Both the position numbers and the translations under genes were made by a program. A stretch of 64,000 nucleotides of DNA from contig JAQFVV010013072.1 of NCBI GenBank assembly GCA_028023455.1, positions 214,501 to 278,500 of the forward strand, in the 5' to 3' direction. Positions 10,460 to 23,200 of this stretch are shown here, piece after piece. The DNA comes from Epiperipatus broadwayi (taxonomy: Eukaryota > Onychophora > Udeonychophora > Euonychophora > Peripatidae). How positions within the stretch are numbered: position 1 is the first letter of the stretch; each line of letters starts with the position of its first letter. The notes under the pieces were generated by a model. The model was given only the letters and a program-made list of their open reading frames with translations. It was not told the DNA's origin and did no database searches.

Positions 10460-13400
10460 ACAGTTAATAAAAATAGACAAAATAGATTAGAAATTATTAA
10501 TTATTAACATATGTTTATAATCTGTCATTTGTCACAGTAAGAAAGCTTTGTAACAGCATACAAATTAATGTAATGATGAAAAAGGCTGCTATTTTGTAAT
10601 CATTTAATATATAGATGAGTGATAAAATGATAGTTGCTATAATTCAATAACTAAACACTAAACAGGATATATGATATGCTACAGCAGTTCATCATTTGTA
10701 ACCAAATAAAATTAACTGATAAATGAATTTACTGTGTTAGCTAAAATACAATTTATAACGAAATAAGGATGACGCTAACATATAAATAAGAACATATGCA
10801 TATCATGCTCTATTTGGGTGTCTATATTTTAATTAATTAAATATAACATTATAGCCCGTTTGCAATTATTCTAAACATTAATTCTGTCATGCTAATAATG
10901 AAATAAATAAATTATCTCATTTCTCAATATATAAAATAACAAAAATTAAAATTAAAACTATCATCATTAAAGATTTAAAATATTTAAATATTGGGGAAGT
11001 CATTTGAACCATAAAATATACTGGCCATTGTCATCAAATAAAATAATATTAAATATAGCAACTGAATAAAATTACCCACTGTGAGATTCCTGGAGTGCCT
11101 TATGTTTAACTCCAATAATAGGTTCTTTTAACCGAGAATCCTTCTCATTCCTCTTTTCATGTATATATGACCATTCATGGTCACACGCACACACTGGTGC
11201 TATTTATAACAACGTATAAAATTATCATATAAAGTTAATATCATTAAGGTGGAAAGGGATTAAATCACTCTTTATTCAGTTTAGCTAAGTACATGTATTT
11301 TCCCACGAGCGCCACTAGATTGTTTTAAATCTAGACAAATATCTGTTTAGAGTGTACTGAGTTCAAACTCACTCGATACATTTTATCACACATGACTTGG
11401 ATGACTAATGAAAAAAATGACACTCTTATATTTTACTCACGTCAATAAATTCATAAGATCCCCATATCACCAAAATTTATATAGATCAAAGACTCTTATA
11501 GATATTACTAGCTCATTTACGTATATTGATAAACAGACAAGTATAATCTTATTAATGGCTTCCAAACAAGCATCATGAAGACCATTACTGACATGGATGG
11601 CCATGAAACTAGTTACTTAATTAAATTATTTATCATAATATAAAGATGATAATGATGATGATAATAATGATGATAATGATGATAATAATAATAGTGATGA
11701 TGATGATACCAGCCATAGCTTTATAATAAACTCACAACAATAAATTTATCCTTATAAACTCATAAGCATTTATTTAAAATTATTCTATTTCAAACTGAGA
11801 TTTAAATATTACATTCACTAGCATTTATATAAGTTAATGGTTAGTTACTAAAATACCTTTTATAGTTAAAACCAGGATTCAATAATACTAGTGATGATGA
11901 CTGATCATCACGCATCTCTATGCATGATATTCAACTTTCTATAAACCCCTATTTACTAAATATATTAATTATGTTAAACATTAGATTTAATGCTTATAAT
12001 TTATCTAATGATGATGGTGATCATGACTCATGTACAGTACTATGTTTAAATGGTGTTGTAATCAATAATATGATATCCATCTTTGATGAGGATGATCAAA
12101 ACTCATGGACACAACATAATTTTAGCTTTCTATTATTGAACTATAATTATTAAAATTTGGTTATTATCAAGCTTAATCCCTAAATACTTAAATATAAATC
12201 AACATTCTAGTTTACTTAACATTTTGTGAGGCTTGCTTAATATTTGCTAGTGCTGATGATTCTTAATATCTGCAAGCAATGATGATGATTATTTAAAACA
12301 ATAGAATTAAGACAAGAAAAATACAACAATATTTTTAATAAGAACTCGGAAACCAATTAAGATATATAATTATATTTTATTAATACTATTCTTCTTTCTT
12401 TCTTTAAAATCAAATTAATAATTAGATAAATGACCTATTATCACATTGATTAAATATAGAATTAATACAAAAATTTATATACGCATAACCAAATAAATTT
12501 AATATACAAGTTTGTCGTTTTGGATATTTTAAAATAAGCTGGCTTAAAATGACATTTTAAAAAAATATTTCAGTGAATGCTTACTTAAGACTTTCCTAAC
12601 TTATTATATCATAAAAATAAATTTCATATGTAACTTGTGTGTTTTATTTCACTTCCATTCATATGTAAGCCTTGCTTTTAAATTTACCATATTTAAACTA
12701 ATTATGCATAACCTATTCTTTTGATATGTTTGTATAAGCAGATACACATGCACACACACCCTATGATATGTCAACATATATTTCTGAAATGTGTTCCCTT
12801 ATATTAGAGATTAATACATAAATCACATATATAAAAAAATATTCTTGCAACCTTGAGCAAAATAAAATAAAATACATTATATCAATTTTAATATGCAACA
12901 AGATAAATAATAAAAAAAACATTATAAATGCATATATTTATAGGTTGCTCATTATCATAATAAATGAAAAACAATAAAAAAAAACATTTCAATATTGCAA
13001 TATGTAGTAAAAAAATAATAATAAAAAAATAATGAAAATTTAAGTTTAAAGATTTAAACTGTGTTTGTGTTATGTTATGTGATATTGAGAATAACTATTG
13101 ATAAAAAAGCCTTTAATGTTTCTGTACCAAAAGAAAAAAAATGCTTTGACCAATAAATTAAGGTTTACTTTTAATGAGTAAGAATAAAAGATCTGTTAAT
13201 GAAAGTTGACAGTTACCCGATTATTTTCACTTCTTATAAATATCTCAAGTTTGAATTTTCAGACTGCTTGTCTCACGTATAGCTTCAATAAGTTGATTTG
13301 CTCCATTTAAAAAAGAAAGTTCTTGCAGATACTTTTAAGATAAACATGAATTAATTGACTTGCTTGTTTCCACAATTTTAAAATTATTTATTGTTGATAC

Positions 13401-13640
13401 TTTTGATAATGCTGAATTTGTTAACTGATTTGTTTCCAATTTTTTAAAAACCATCATTGTAGACACTTTAGATGACTATGAGGAAAACTTTAACAAAAAT
13501 TTGATTCATAGCTTCATCAAACTTGGCTATATATGGCTTTTTTTAATTCATCTTTTCTTTCTTCTCTTGTCAAAGATGATGATTAGATTATGTTTGTGGC
13601 TGGTTTTAAATTTGTCCATTCTTTTGGTTACTATGGATCG
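10460..13640. other. Gene-less stretch
   Basis: No protein-coding or RNA gene was recognised. It holds a GAT/AAT-rich microsatellite at about 11645-11708, and looser GATGAT clusters near 11890, 12005 and 12280 that may be remnants of the same slippage-prone DNA. The open frame at 11920-12153 looks like chance. Confidence 0.5.
11645..11708. repeat. GAT/AAT trinucleotide-rich microsatellite
   Basis: Alternating GATGAT and AATAAT units run over about 60 bp. Confidence 0.85.
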
Positions 13641-13641
13641 G

Positions 13642-16210
13642 TATTGTACCGGTCGAAACCCACCACCACTGCAAGTCAAATCGGATTCCAACTCAGCTGA
13701 ACCAAACCTGAATTCAAACCCAACTCAACAGCTCAGATAGCAGAAATCGACGGCACAGTGCTATGCGCCAAAAACTAGCTCAACGGTTGGTGAGGACTAG
13801 AGACTCCTGAACTGACACTAAGATCTAAGAATTAAAATACTTTAAATACTTTTTTTTTAAATCGAATCATATGTATGTTTGGGTTGCCAACACAGACAGT
13901 GAGTATTAACATTTAAATAATTATAAAAAGAATGATGAACTAAGAAACCAAGTATGTTAGAAAATATTTAATAAGAATAATTTGTTTCGTTTCAATAAAA
14001 TATAGAATGCATTACTTATCTCTAGTCTTTAAGAGAATTTACAAATATAATAATAATGGCGGTCCTTATCATATGCCAACAAGTATCACACAGCATGGAA
14101 TTCTATGTCTATGCCCCCAACGAGAAATATAAAGGCAGATAAAGGTACTCATTTAGAACGAAAATGATTGCTCTAATTTTATTACGGTGGAATGTGAGAT
14201 TTATATTTCACATTCGGGAATCTATTCATGAAGAGCAAAATGTAATTTTAGGGCATAACCTTAAAATTGATTTGAAACTTATTTAATTAATAATATATTT
14301 GAGAATTTGTTCGACTTTAATTTAAATCACTTCATCACGAATTACGAGCATGGAGTGGGTTTTACCGGAACAAAGAGGCAACGGTACTGGCGGCTTATGA
14401 GGCAGAGAGTAAAATTGAAATACGATCGCTAGTCGATGATCGAAGTCCTATGGCGGCTTGCATCTAACAAGTCTTACGCCCTTTGACTAATGAATACGAA
14501 AGGAAGTACTTTCTTCATTGAGAAATTTAAAAAAGAGAATATGATCACCGACCAGCCTAATGGAGCGGAAGATTGCCCTGCGTCAGCAACGTTTGATGAT
14601 GATGACTTGATGGTCATTGTTGAAAAATAAAACTCATGTAGAATGCTCTATGTGATGACTTGACCAATTAATTAAAGTCAAACGAGTTTTTATCGAACTA
14701 TTTTAAAACATTTATAAACTATATTAATTATGCCCTAATTATCGTGCTCTTCCTGAATATTAATACAAACTAACAAAAGTTGAATTAAAATATATTTAAC
14801 CCTTTATCGACCCGGTTTGCAATAAAAACATTTAAAGATTATATTAGAATAAATACATATTGGTGAATACAAAAAAATAGCTGGGGCATAGATTAAAACG
14901 GAGCTAATAATTTATTCTTAGCTAATGTAAAAATAGTAAACATGTAATATTTTCTTTTGACTCGATGATTGATAGAACTTATAAATCTAATTCTAATGGG
15001 CGAGAATTACTATTTAAAATTAATGTTATATTATTTGCATGAGGCAAATGGAACCAAGGAGCTCATCGAGTCGAAAGATTATTGGCATATAATTTTAAAT
15101 ACGACATTAAAGCACACAAATATATATATTAAATGAACCGCCAAGTAAGAAAAGAAAAAGTTTAAAGACTAGAGATTTAAAGAATTATGAGATAGATTTA
15201 CAGTAGCATGAATAAAAGGTTTTATAAAAATTGTTACATTAAAGAATAAAGAGCTCTTAAAAAGGAGGAGTGTAAAATAAAGTTCGAACTGGCCAGAAAG
15301 TTTAACGTTCATTATAGAAATATATTACCCCTTCCGCTGGTCCTTAAGTTGCACCTCCAAGTTGTTGAAAATGTAGGCATCATTGGTTGACTACTGGAAC
15401 AGTATTTTAGTAGCTTTCATAATTTTAGCAGAATGATCAGTCCGGAAAAAGGTTCAGCAGCTTCATTGAAGATTTCTCGGGACTTTAGGAACCATAGCCA
15501 GATTCCTGATGTTCTAGCCCTCTATCATGATGAAATACAATCTTTATGCGCACAGAGTTCACTGTACTACTCTCCAACAAAGCTAGTCCTTTTTCCTGAC
15601 TTTTCAGGGCTATATATACTGTTCACTGATGCCTCCGGCTAGCGCTCATTTTATTATCAATGTGTTTTATAATTAGTTGTTTTCAAATACATTCCCTCGA
15701 TAAGGCTTTCAAACTAATTAGCTTGAATTCCTTCTCTAATTGAAAATGAATTCTTAAAATCTGAAAATGATTTAATTAGAAAAATGAATCCTTATCTTTT
15801 TCCAATTCATAAAGCTTTACTATTGTTTTTAAGAATTTTAAAGCTTATCGAAGGAATGTAGCTTTTAATCACCGAAACTTTACAAATTATTTAAAGGTGA
15901 AAAAAACAAGTATTCCTGACACAATGAAACTTCGAACAATTATATATATTTAATATTTACAAATCTATATATGCACAATCCATGCAATTTAATATATATA
16001 AATTCATGAATATTTTATCATGAATTTATTTAGAGAATTGATCAAATTTAAACTAAACTAATTAATTTTACTACGTATTTGAAACAAGTTATTCATTATG
16101 GAAATTAGCGTGGATTGAACGTATAAAGCCCCATTGCATCGGAAATTTAAGGTTAGTATTAGGGTAAATAACATGAAGCTAGGATCGAACTCAGATCCGA
16201 CTGCTTCAGT
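13642..16210. repeat. Unidentified 2.6-kb repeat, copy 1 (with hairpins)
   Basis: This block recurs in the same orientation at 17150-19820, from TATTGTACC at its start to CAGATCCGACTGCTTCA at its end. Similarity runs through the whole length, with many small indels and substitutions. It holds three inverted repeats that are also present in copy 2: 14952-15078 around CTCGATGA/TCATCGAG, 15689-15859 around ATTCCCTCGATAAG/CTTATCGAAGGAAT, and 16000-16030 around AATTCATGA/TCATGAATT. Short peptides hint at old coding capacity but no frame is long. It does not match a class I can name. Copy 1 keeps more CpG dinucleotides than copy 2. Confidence 0.8.
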
Positions 16211-16262
16211 ATATGAGTCCACGGATAGATCAGTGAGTTAACCCATTAGATGTCAGATTTTA
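16165..16262 (-). repeat. Possible tRNA-like (SINE-like) end of copy 1
   Basis: On the minus strand a segment reading GGGTTAACTCACTGATC is followed by GAGTTCGATCC, a good match to the pol III B box consensus. The spacing of about 55 bp between the boxes is wider than in a tRNA. Copy 2 keeps only the B box half (about 19770-19810). This may be a tRNA-derived promoter at one end of the 2.6-kb unit, or a separate small SINE. I found no A-tail or target duplication. Confidence 0.35.
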
Positions 16263-16269
16263 GGAAGCA

Positions 16270-17145
16270 GAAGAAGTGGCTTTAGCAATGTAAATTGATT
16301 GTATGATACACAGAAAAATATATTAATATCATTTTATAGAATTGTAAATAACTTCTTCCAAGAAATTCAATTTTGTTTCATTTTTTTATCTTAATATTGC
16401 TGGGAATTACTTATATATATGTACATCTTCGTCTATACTGACTTTAAAACAAGAGTCATTTTTTTCCTTCCTCAATTTTTTAAAGAGTGAAAAAAAAAAA
16501 TCAATCACTCACTCTCTTTTGAAAAAATATCCAAACTGTCCATTTCCTTTGGTTTTCATGAACTCAATCACTACATTTAATAATATTAAAAAAAACTGAT
16601 CACTACATTTCTTTTTTTAATAACATTGAAAAAACTGCCTTTAAATATTGTTTCATTCATTTATATTGCGAATCCTTGATCACAGAAAAGGACCACCTGG
16701 AAATCTTATCTTGAGATAAGGATCAAAGCTTCACAAGTTTTAATGGTCTGTCACAGTTAATAAAAACTTAGGATTAATTGTTACTTTTATTACATCCAAT
16801 CATCACTTCCTTCTCTAGATATCTACAATCTAGATAATACAAAAACAACAAAGCTTGCAATCTTAGTCATTAAAAGATTTGTGTAAAAATGTTTTATGTT
16901 TAAACATTCATACTCACACATGTACATTTTCATATCCTAATCTACTAATCTTGATCACTTTATTTTACACTTTTTTTCTGATCTGCTTTATGGAATAAGA
17001 ATATACTTAAATAATTTCAACACCTTATTTAATGAAATATAATAAATCCCTATATTAAATATTGTTTCTTATTACCTTCTCTCTCTACAACTGCTTCTTT
17101 ATTAACTATTTATAAACTATATAATAATAAAGACACACATAAATC
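16270..17145. other. Spacer between the two 2.6-kb repeat copies
   Basis: AT-rich DNA without genes. A short imperfect duplication lies at about 16561-16632, where AATCACTACATTT and GATCACTACATTT are each followed by a TTTAATAA-type run. Confidence 0.5.
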
Positions 17146-17149
17146 AATA

Positions 17150-19820
17150 TATTGTACCAGTCGAAAAACCACCACCACCTGAACGCAAGTTGGATCCAAA
17201 CTCAGCTGAACCAAACTGAATTCAAACACAACTCACCAGCTCAGATTAGTAGAAATCAATGGCACAGTGCTATGTGCCAAGAAACTAGCTCAATGGTTGG
17301 TGAGGATCAGAGACCCCTGAACTGACATTAATATCGGATAATGAACTGACTAAAATAATTTTAAATCGAATCATATGTATATGTTCAGGTTGCCAACAGA
17401 GACAGTGAGCCTTAACATTAAAATAATTATAAAAGAGAATTAAGAAACTAAGAAATTAAGTGTGTTTAGAAAATATTTAATAATAATTGTTTCTTTTGTT
17501 TGAATTTTAAATAATGATTATATTAATCACCTCTAGCGTTTAACATAGTTTATAATTATAATAAGAGTGGTGGTCCTTATTATATGCCAATGAGTATTAC
17601 GCAATATTGGAATTCTATGTCTATGCCCCCAACAAGAAAATAAAGGCAGATAAAGGTATTCATTAGTAAAGGAAATTATTACTCTAATTTTATACGAATG
17701 AATGTGATATTTATTTTCACATTCGCAAATCCATTCATGAAGAGCAAGATACATATTTTAGGGCATAACTTTAAGCTTTATTGGAAAACTTATTTAATTT
17801 GAGATAACTGAGAATTTGTTTGACTTTAATTGAAAACACTTCATCACGAATTACGAGCATCAGAGCGGGCTTTACTGGAACAGAGAGGTAACGGTGCTGA
17901 TGACTTATGAGCTATAAAATGAAATTGAAAGACAATAGCTGGTTGATGATCAAAGTCCCATGGCAGCTTGTATCTGACAAGTCTTATGCCCTTTAGGTAG
18001 ATGTGGAACATGAAAAGCCAGGCCGAGTCATAACTACGAGACTTGGTGTTCCAAATATAACATGAATAGGAGAGGAAGTGCTTTCTTCCTCGATAATTTA
18101 AAATAACAGTAATATTATCATCGACAAGCATAACGGAGCAGAAGATTGCCCTACATCAGCAACATTCAAAGATGATGACTTGATAGTCACTGTTTGGAAA
18201 ATAAAACCCAATTATAGAATGCTCTACGTGATGACTTGATCAAATGAATTAAAGTCAAATCAGCTTTTAACTAATATTATTTTAAAGTATTTGTAAATTA
18301 TATTAATTATGCCCCAATCATCATGCCCTTCCTGAATCTTAATAGAAAATAACAAAGTTGAATTAGAATATATTTATTTGATTCCTTTATTGGCCCTTTG
18401 CAAAAAACATTTTAAGATTATATTTGAATAAATAAATAAATATTAGTGAAACGAGAAAATAGCAGTGGCATAGATTAGAAATGGAGCTAATAATTTATTA
18501 TTAGCCAGTGATAATAATAGCAATCATTTAATAATTTCTTTCGACTCGATGATTGATCGAACTGTATAAATCTAGTTCTAATGGGTGAGAATTAACTAAC
18601 AGAATTAATCTTATATTACTTATATAAGGCAAAGGAAACGAAGGAGATCATCGAGTCAAAGGATTATTGGCATATAATTAAAAATAACAACATTAATAAA
18701 TTTACTCAATAAATATACATAATAAAATAAATGAACCACCATCGTGAGAAAGGAAAGTTAAATTTAAAGACTAGAAGTTGAGAGAATTACGATATAATAG
18801 CATAAATAAAAGTAAGTTTACACAGAGATTATTACATTTATAGAATGAAAAGAGCTCTTAAAGGGAAATGTAAAGTAAAGTTCGGAACTGGCCAAAAAAT
18901 TTAAGGTTCATTATAGAAATATATTACCCATTTCTTCCGGGCCTGGGCTCCTTAGGTTACATGTCCGAATTGGTAAAACGTAGGCACCATTTGATTGATT
19001 ACATGAACAGCATTTTATTTGATTTTGGCAGCCTGATTTGTCCAGAAAGAATTTAGCAGCTTCATTGAAGATTCTCAAAGGGCTTCAGGAACCATAGCCA
19101 GATTCCTGATGTTCTATCCCTTCACCATAATCGAAACACTATTTAAAACACACCGAGTTTATTGCACTTCTCTACAACCAAGATGGTTTTTTTTCTCTCC
19201 AAACTTTCAGAGCTATATATACTGTCCTCTGATGCCTTCAGGCTAGCACTTCTTTCATTATAGTTGTTTTTAGATACATTCCTTCGATAAGGCTTTCAAA
19301 CTCATTAACTTGAATTCATTTTCTAATTAGAAAATGAATTCTTAAAATCAGAAATGATTTTAATTAGGAAATCCTTATCTTTTTTTCTAATTAATAAAAC
19401 TTTAACTATTGTTTTTGGAAAGGGAAAATCTGAAAGCTTATCGAAAGAATGTAGCTTTTAATCAATAAAACTTTAACAAATTATTTAAAAATAAAATCAA
19501 ACATCCCTGATGCAATGAAACTTTCAAACAATTATATATATTTAAATATTTACAAATATATACGCACAAATATATAAATTCATGAATAATTCTATCATGA
19601 ATTTATTAATAGCATTGATTAATTTTAAACTGAAACTAATTAACTTTAATACGCATTTATGAAATAAGTTATTTTTTATGGAAATTAGCATGGATTGAAC
19701 TTATAAAGCCCCATTGCATCGGAAATTTAAGGTTAGTACTAGGATTTGAAGTGGGTTTATGGCTAGATGTCATGAAGCTAGGATCGAACTCAGATCCGAC
19801 TGCTTCAATATATAAAAAAA
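17150..19820. repeat. Unidentified 2.6-kb repeat, copy 2
   Basis: The second direct copy of the 13642-16210 unit, offset by about 3.5-3.6 kb. The matching hairpins are at 18536-18663, 19276-19452 and 19573-19607. Many differences from copy 1 are CG to TG or CA (for example TATGCGCC to TATGTGCC, and CAACGGTT to CAATGGTT), the pattern left by decay of methylated CpG. The copy ends at about 19820 in an A/T run. No intact frame exists; the 95-residue minus-strand frame at 17844-18131 has no counterpart in copy 1. Confidence 0.8.
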
Positions 19821-19829
19821 AAAATTTTT

Positions 19830-20615
19830 TCTTAATTAAATAATATATATATGTGGGAGAAATGAGTCATATATCTACAATATATATATAAAATTTATTA
19901 ATTTATTAATCAAATCTATTCTCTGATTATTCTCATTCTAATATATATATAATGAAGCAATAGGCAAGGAAAGCATATAGAGATATTGGAAAGTCAAATT
20001 GTAATGGTGGAAAAAAGTATATTAAATGGAAATTGATTACAATCTATCCCAACTTGCAAGCATTTCTAAATTATAAATGACATGCAAGTCAGAATGTTTA
20101 CCCTTTGCATATTCATGCTACTTCTCCCTAACTTGTTTACATACAGACAGAATACTAGTATTACAAAGCATAAAATAAATATTTAATGTGCTGATGATAA
20201 TAAAGAAAGTATGAACTAATGTTATAAACCCATCATCCTACACTAGGACTGCATACTCCCATGTAAAATAAACTTTAAATATTTTCAAAACAATAACACA
20301 TTATTTTGAACATGTATACCAATTACTATCATTCTGTGCATTTACTTAACAACTAAAATTTATGGTGATTTGTTAAATGTTTTGGCTATGAATCTAAGCA
20401 AAAACTTTTTGTAATTATATCTAAATAATGTTAATAAATCCTAAAATCTTTTATAAATTGCAGAAATGAATATATCTGTTAAATATTCCATAAACTATTT
20501 GCTCTGTCATGCCATTTAATTTTATTCCTTTAGAGTGAAAAACATCTTTATATTATTAAGAACACATTTACTTCTTACTTTGCTAATATATTTATTTTTT
20601 ATAAAGTGCAAACAG
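19830..20615. other. Gene-less stretch
   Basis: Simple AT-rich DNA with short TA runs near 19840-19890 and 19940-19955. No gene was seen. Confidence 0.5.
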
Positions 20616-20622
20616 TACTGAA

Positions 20623-20798
20623 ATTAAATTGAGAGACTGCAAACCTCTCACACTCATCACTATCCTTGGATATATAGAAAGCCAAGTAAAGAATAGAGTG
20701 GACCGCCCTATTCTTATTAAATTCTCTGTCTTGTATTTGCAATCTGATTGGCTGTTAACTAGTGATGAGCGTGAGAGGTTTGCAGTCTCTCAATTTAA
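20623..20798. mobile_element. MITE with 40-bp terminal inverted repeats
   Basis: A 176-bp element whose first 40 bp (from ATTAAATTGAGAGACTGC) and last 40 bp (to GCAGTCTCTCAATTTAAT) are inverted copies with only one or two mismatches. The core has no coding capacity. The size and near-identical ends fit a miniature inverted-repeat transposable element, probably a recent one. I could not establish a target duplication, so the superfamily is open. Confidence 0.85.
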
Positions 20799-20799
20799 T

Positions 20800-21555
20800 T
20801 TGCTAATATATATAATATTCTCTTTACATCTTTTCTACTTAACATAAAATAAATACTATTATCTATTCTCCAGATACATTATTATGCCTAATACATATCA
20901 CTATCATCATATAAGTAGAATATTAATTTTTAAAACTTTTACATCATATGCAAAAATGCATTTGCTTAATAAACTTAAAAACCTGAGTCTCCATCTCGCC
21001 GTTGCAAATTGCCATGCCATGACAAACAAAATCTTTTTAAAATGTATATAAAATGAAGTAAACGTATCTGCTTAGTTTCACAAAGTAAAGTGCATTTTAT
21101 GTAGTTCAATAATTGATATTTATAAGCATATATTTATCTTTCGTTTATCTACGCTAATTTTAAAAGACTATAAACAATATTCAACTATAAAATTATGAAT
21201 GTGTATAGTTTTTTTTTAAATTATTATTTGTCTTGAAATATTTTAGATATTTAAATATATATGTATAGGCAAACAATGAAAACATTTTCCTACCAATAAT
21301 TGTTTTTTAAAAAAATATTATTCTTTAAATTGAATACATTTTTTAAAGGTTAATAACTGTTAAACAAAATATATGAATTGTTATTTCTAGAATACTTTAA
21401 CTTTACCATAAATAATACTTTGAATCAAAACAAAAAAAAATATAATAAAACAATATTATTATTGGAATTATTTAGTTTGCCGTAAAGGGCACTATAAAAA
21501 AAAATTATTTAGACTGTTTATCAAATATGATGTTTTCTTGTCTTCAAAAACAATT
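20800..21555. other. Gene-less stretch
   Basis: AT-rich DNA without a recognisable gene or repeat. Confidence 0.5.
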
Positions 21556-21559
21556 TACA

Positions 21560-22150
21560 ATCTATTAGCATAGCCTCTAATGGCATTATTTGATGATTGA
21601 AGTATATTGATTATTTTGATTTGTGTTTCTGAATATTTTATGCTTCGATGCCATAGCAAAATCACTATTAAATAATATATAAGATGAGAGAGAGATGAAT
21701 GGTCAGTGGAAGAAAGAAATCATTCTCCTTTTTCCATTTAGATCCTTATTTTATTATAAATTGTAGAAATAAACTTTTCTGCTCTTGTTCATTTCAAGAG
21801 CTTAGTTTCTTTTTCCCCTCTCTTTCCCACCTTCTCATCTATCCCTCTGATAAATTCAAAAAAAATCTTGTTAAATTCCTGCTTTCAACATAGTTTAAAG
21901 TTGTTTGTTTATATTTATTCCATGTACATACATTTACTTATTCTCTTTGCGACCAGGTTATCTTTTCATAGTCAAGACAAAAATTATAACTATTATTTTA
22001 ATACCCATTTTTAATTCATAACAAATATGAATTAACTATTTACAAAAAAACTAACTAAATAATATATAACACTTACTTTCCTTTCTTTCAGGTTTTTTTT
22101 TTATTATCATTCCCTTTTATAATCCATTATCTTAAATTAACTGCTTCAAT
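21560..22150. repeat. 0.6-kb direct repeat, left copy (possible LTR)
   Basis: This block recurs in the same orientation at about 25885-26460 with moderate identity. Shared landmarks are GATGAGAGAGAGAT, CTTTTCTGCT, the TTATAACTATTATTTTAAT region, and TCCCTTTTATAATCC near 22110. On the minus strand the last one reads as a TATA-like ATTATAAAAGGG. The pair brackets a minus-strand gypsy integrase relic, so the two could be old LTRs. I saw no clear TG...CA ends, so that is only a hypothesis. Confidence 0.55.
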
Positions 22151-22646
22151 TCTCTTTTTTTTAAAAAAAAAAAAAAATAAAGAAAACAAACGTCTATTAA
22201 AATTATTTTTTCAACACTAACGCTAAATTGTTTCTTTTGCTTTTTTTTTTTTTTCCTGTATTGTTCTTTCTTGGTTTGCCTTTACCGCACATTTTATATT
22301 TATAAAAATGGTAACACCAACAAACATTTCTATATCTCAACAAACATTTTTAAATAAAATTATAACCATGTAACATTAATCTTATATAAGGAATCAATTT
22401 AATAGCATGTATCAGTCAACAAAATGATTCTTATATAATATTTATATATTCTATTTAGATTAACAATAATGATAATATCTTTAACATTGTTAAATTGGTA
22501 CAATACCAATATAAATTGTTAAATTACATAATCATCAGTCAATTTCATAATAATTTTTTATTTTTAATCACAAATGCATCATCATCATCATTATTATTAT
22601 TATTACATATAATAACATTCCACTCTTCTTATACTTTAAAGCAAAA

Positions 22647-22782
22647 TATACTTATTAATTTTACCGTTTCAACTGTTCCTAGTAGTCTTTATCAGATCTT
22701 ATTATTAAAAGAGTAAAAGTAGATAATAAGATCTGATGAAAACTGCTAGGAACAGCCGAAACTGTAAAATTAATAAATATAT
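22647..22782. mobile_element. Palindromic MITE nested in the foldback's left arm
   Basis: An almost perfect 130-bp palindrome. The arm from TTATTAATTTTACCGTTTC to CAGATCTTATTAT is mirrored after a spacer of about a dozen bases. It interrupts the left arm exactly where the right arm is continuous, which shows it inserted later. Flanking TATA-like bases could be a target duplication. Confidence 0.75.
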
Positions 22783-23200
22783 TGGTACTTGGGTATTATT
22801 CCTGCAACCTAGGAAAGATAGGACGACTTTTTACATACGCGATATTGTTGCGAACATTAAATAAACCCTTGTGATTTTAGTTTTTTTTCCTCATTAAAAA
22901 ACATGTTTTTGAACGGGCACAAAACATGCTTTGAAACGTGTCAACCGAAACTATCATATAGGTGCTTTTTTGGACATTTTGGTATTTTTTTTCTGATTCA
23001 AAAGTTTGTTTGTACATTTTAAACTTACCATTTGTTATTATTAAGAATTTGGTTTAACATTTATAATTTCAACTGCATTATTTACTTCTGTGTTTTTTTT
23101 TCCAATTTCAACTTGGTTATTGTCTGACTTCTGCATTTTTGAATCTTTGAATTAAAAGTTTATTATTTAATTGTAATTGAATGAAGATGTTGACTTTGTT

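Noticed and set aside
13501-13740. 79-residue frame across the start of the 2.6-kb repeat
   Set aside because: It spans the boundary of the repeat and is not kept in copy 2, so it is chance.
14090-14150. Peptide EFYVYAPNEKYKGR resembling a LINE endonuclease block
   Set aside because: A match of a few residues without flanking endonuclease motifs; likely chance.
20623-20798. A structured RNA gene for the inverted repeat
   Set aside because: The near-perfect 40-bp ends and unpaired core fit a MITE; no promoter or known RNA motif is seen.
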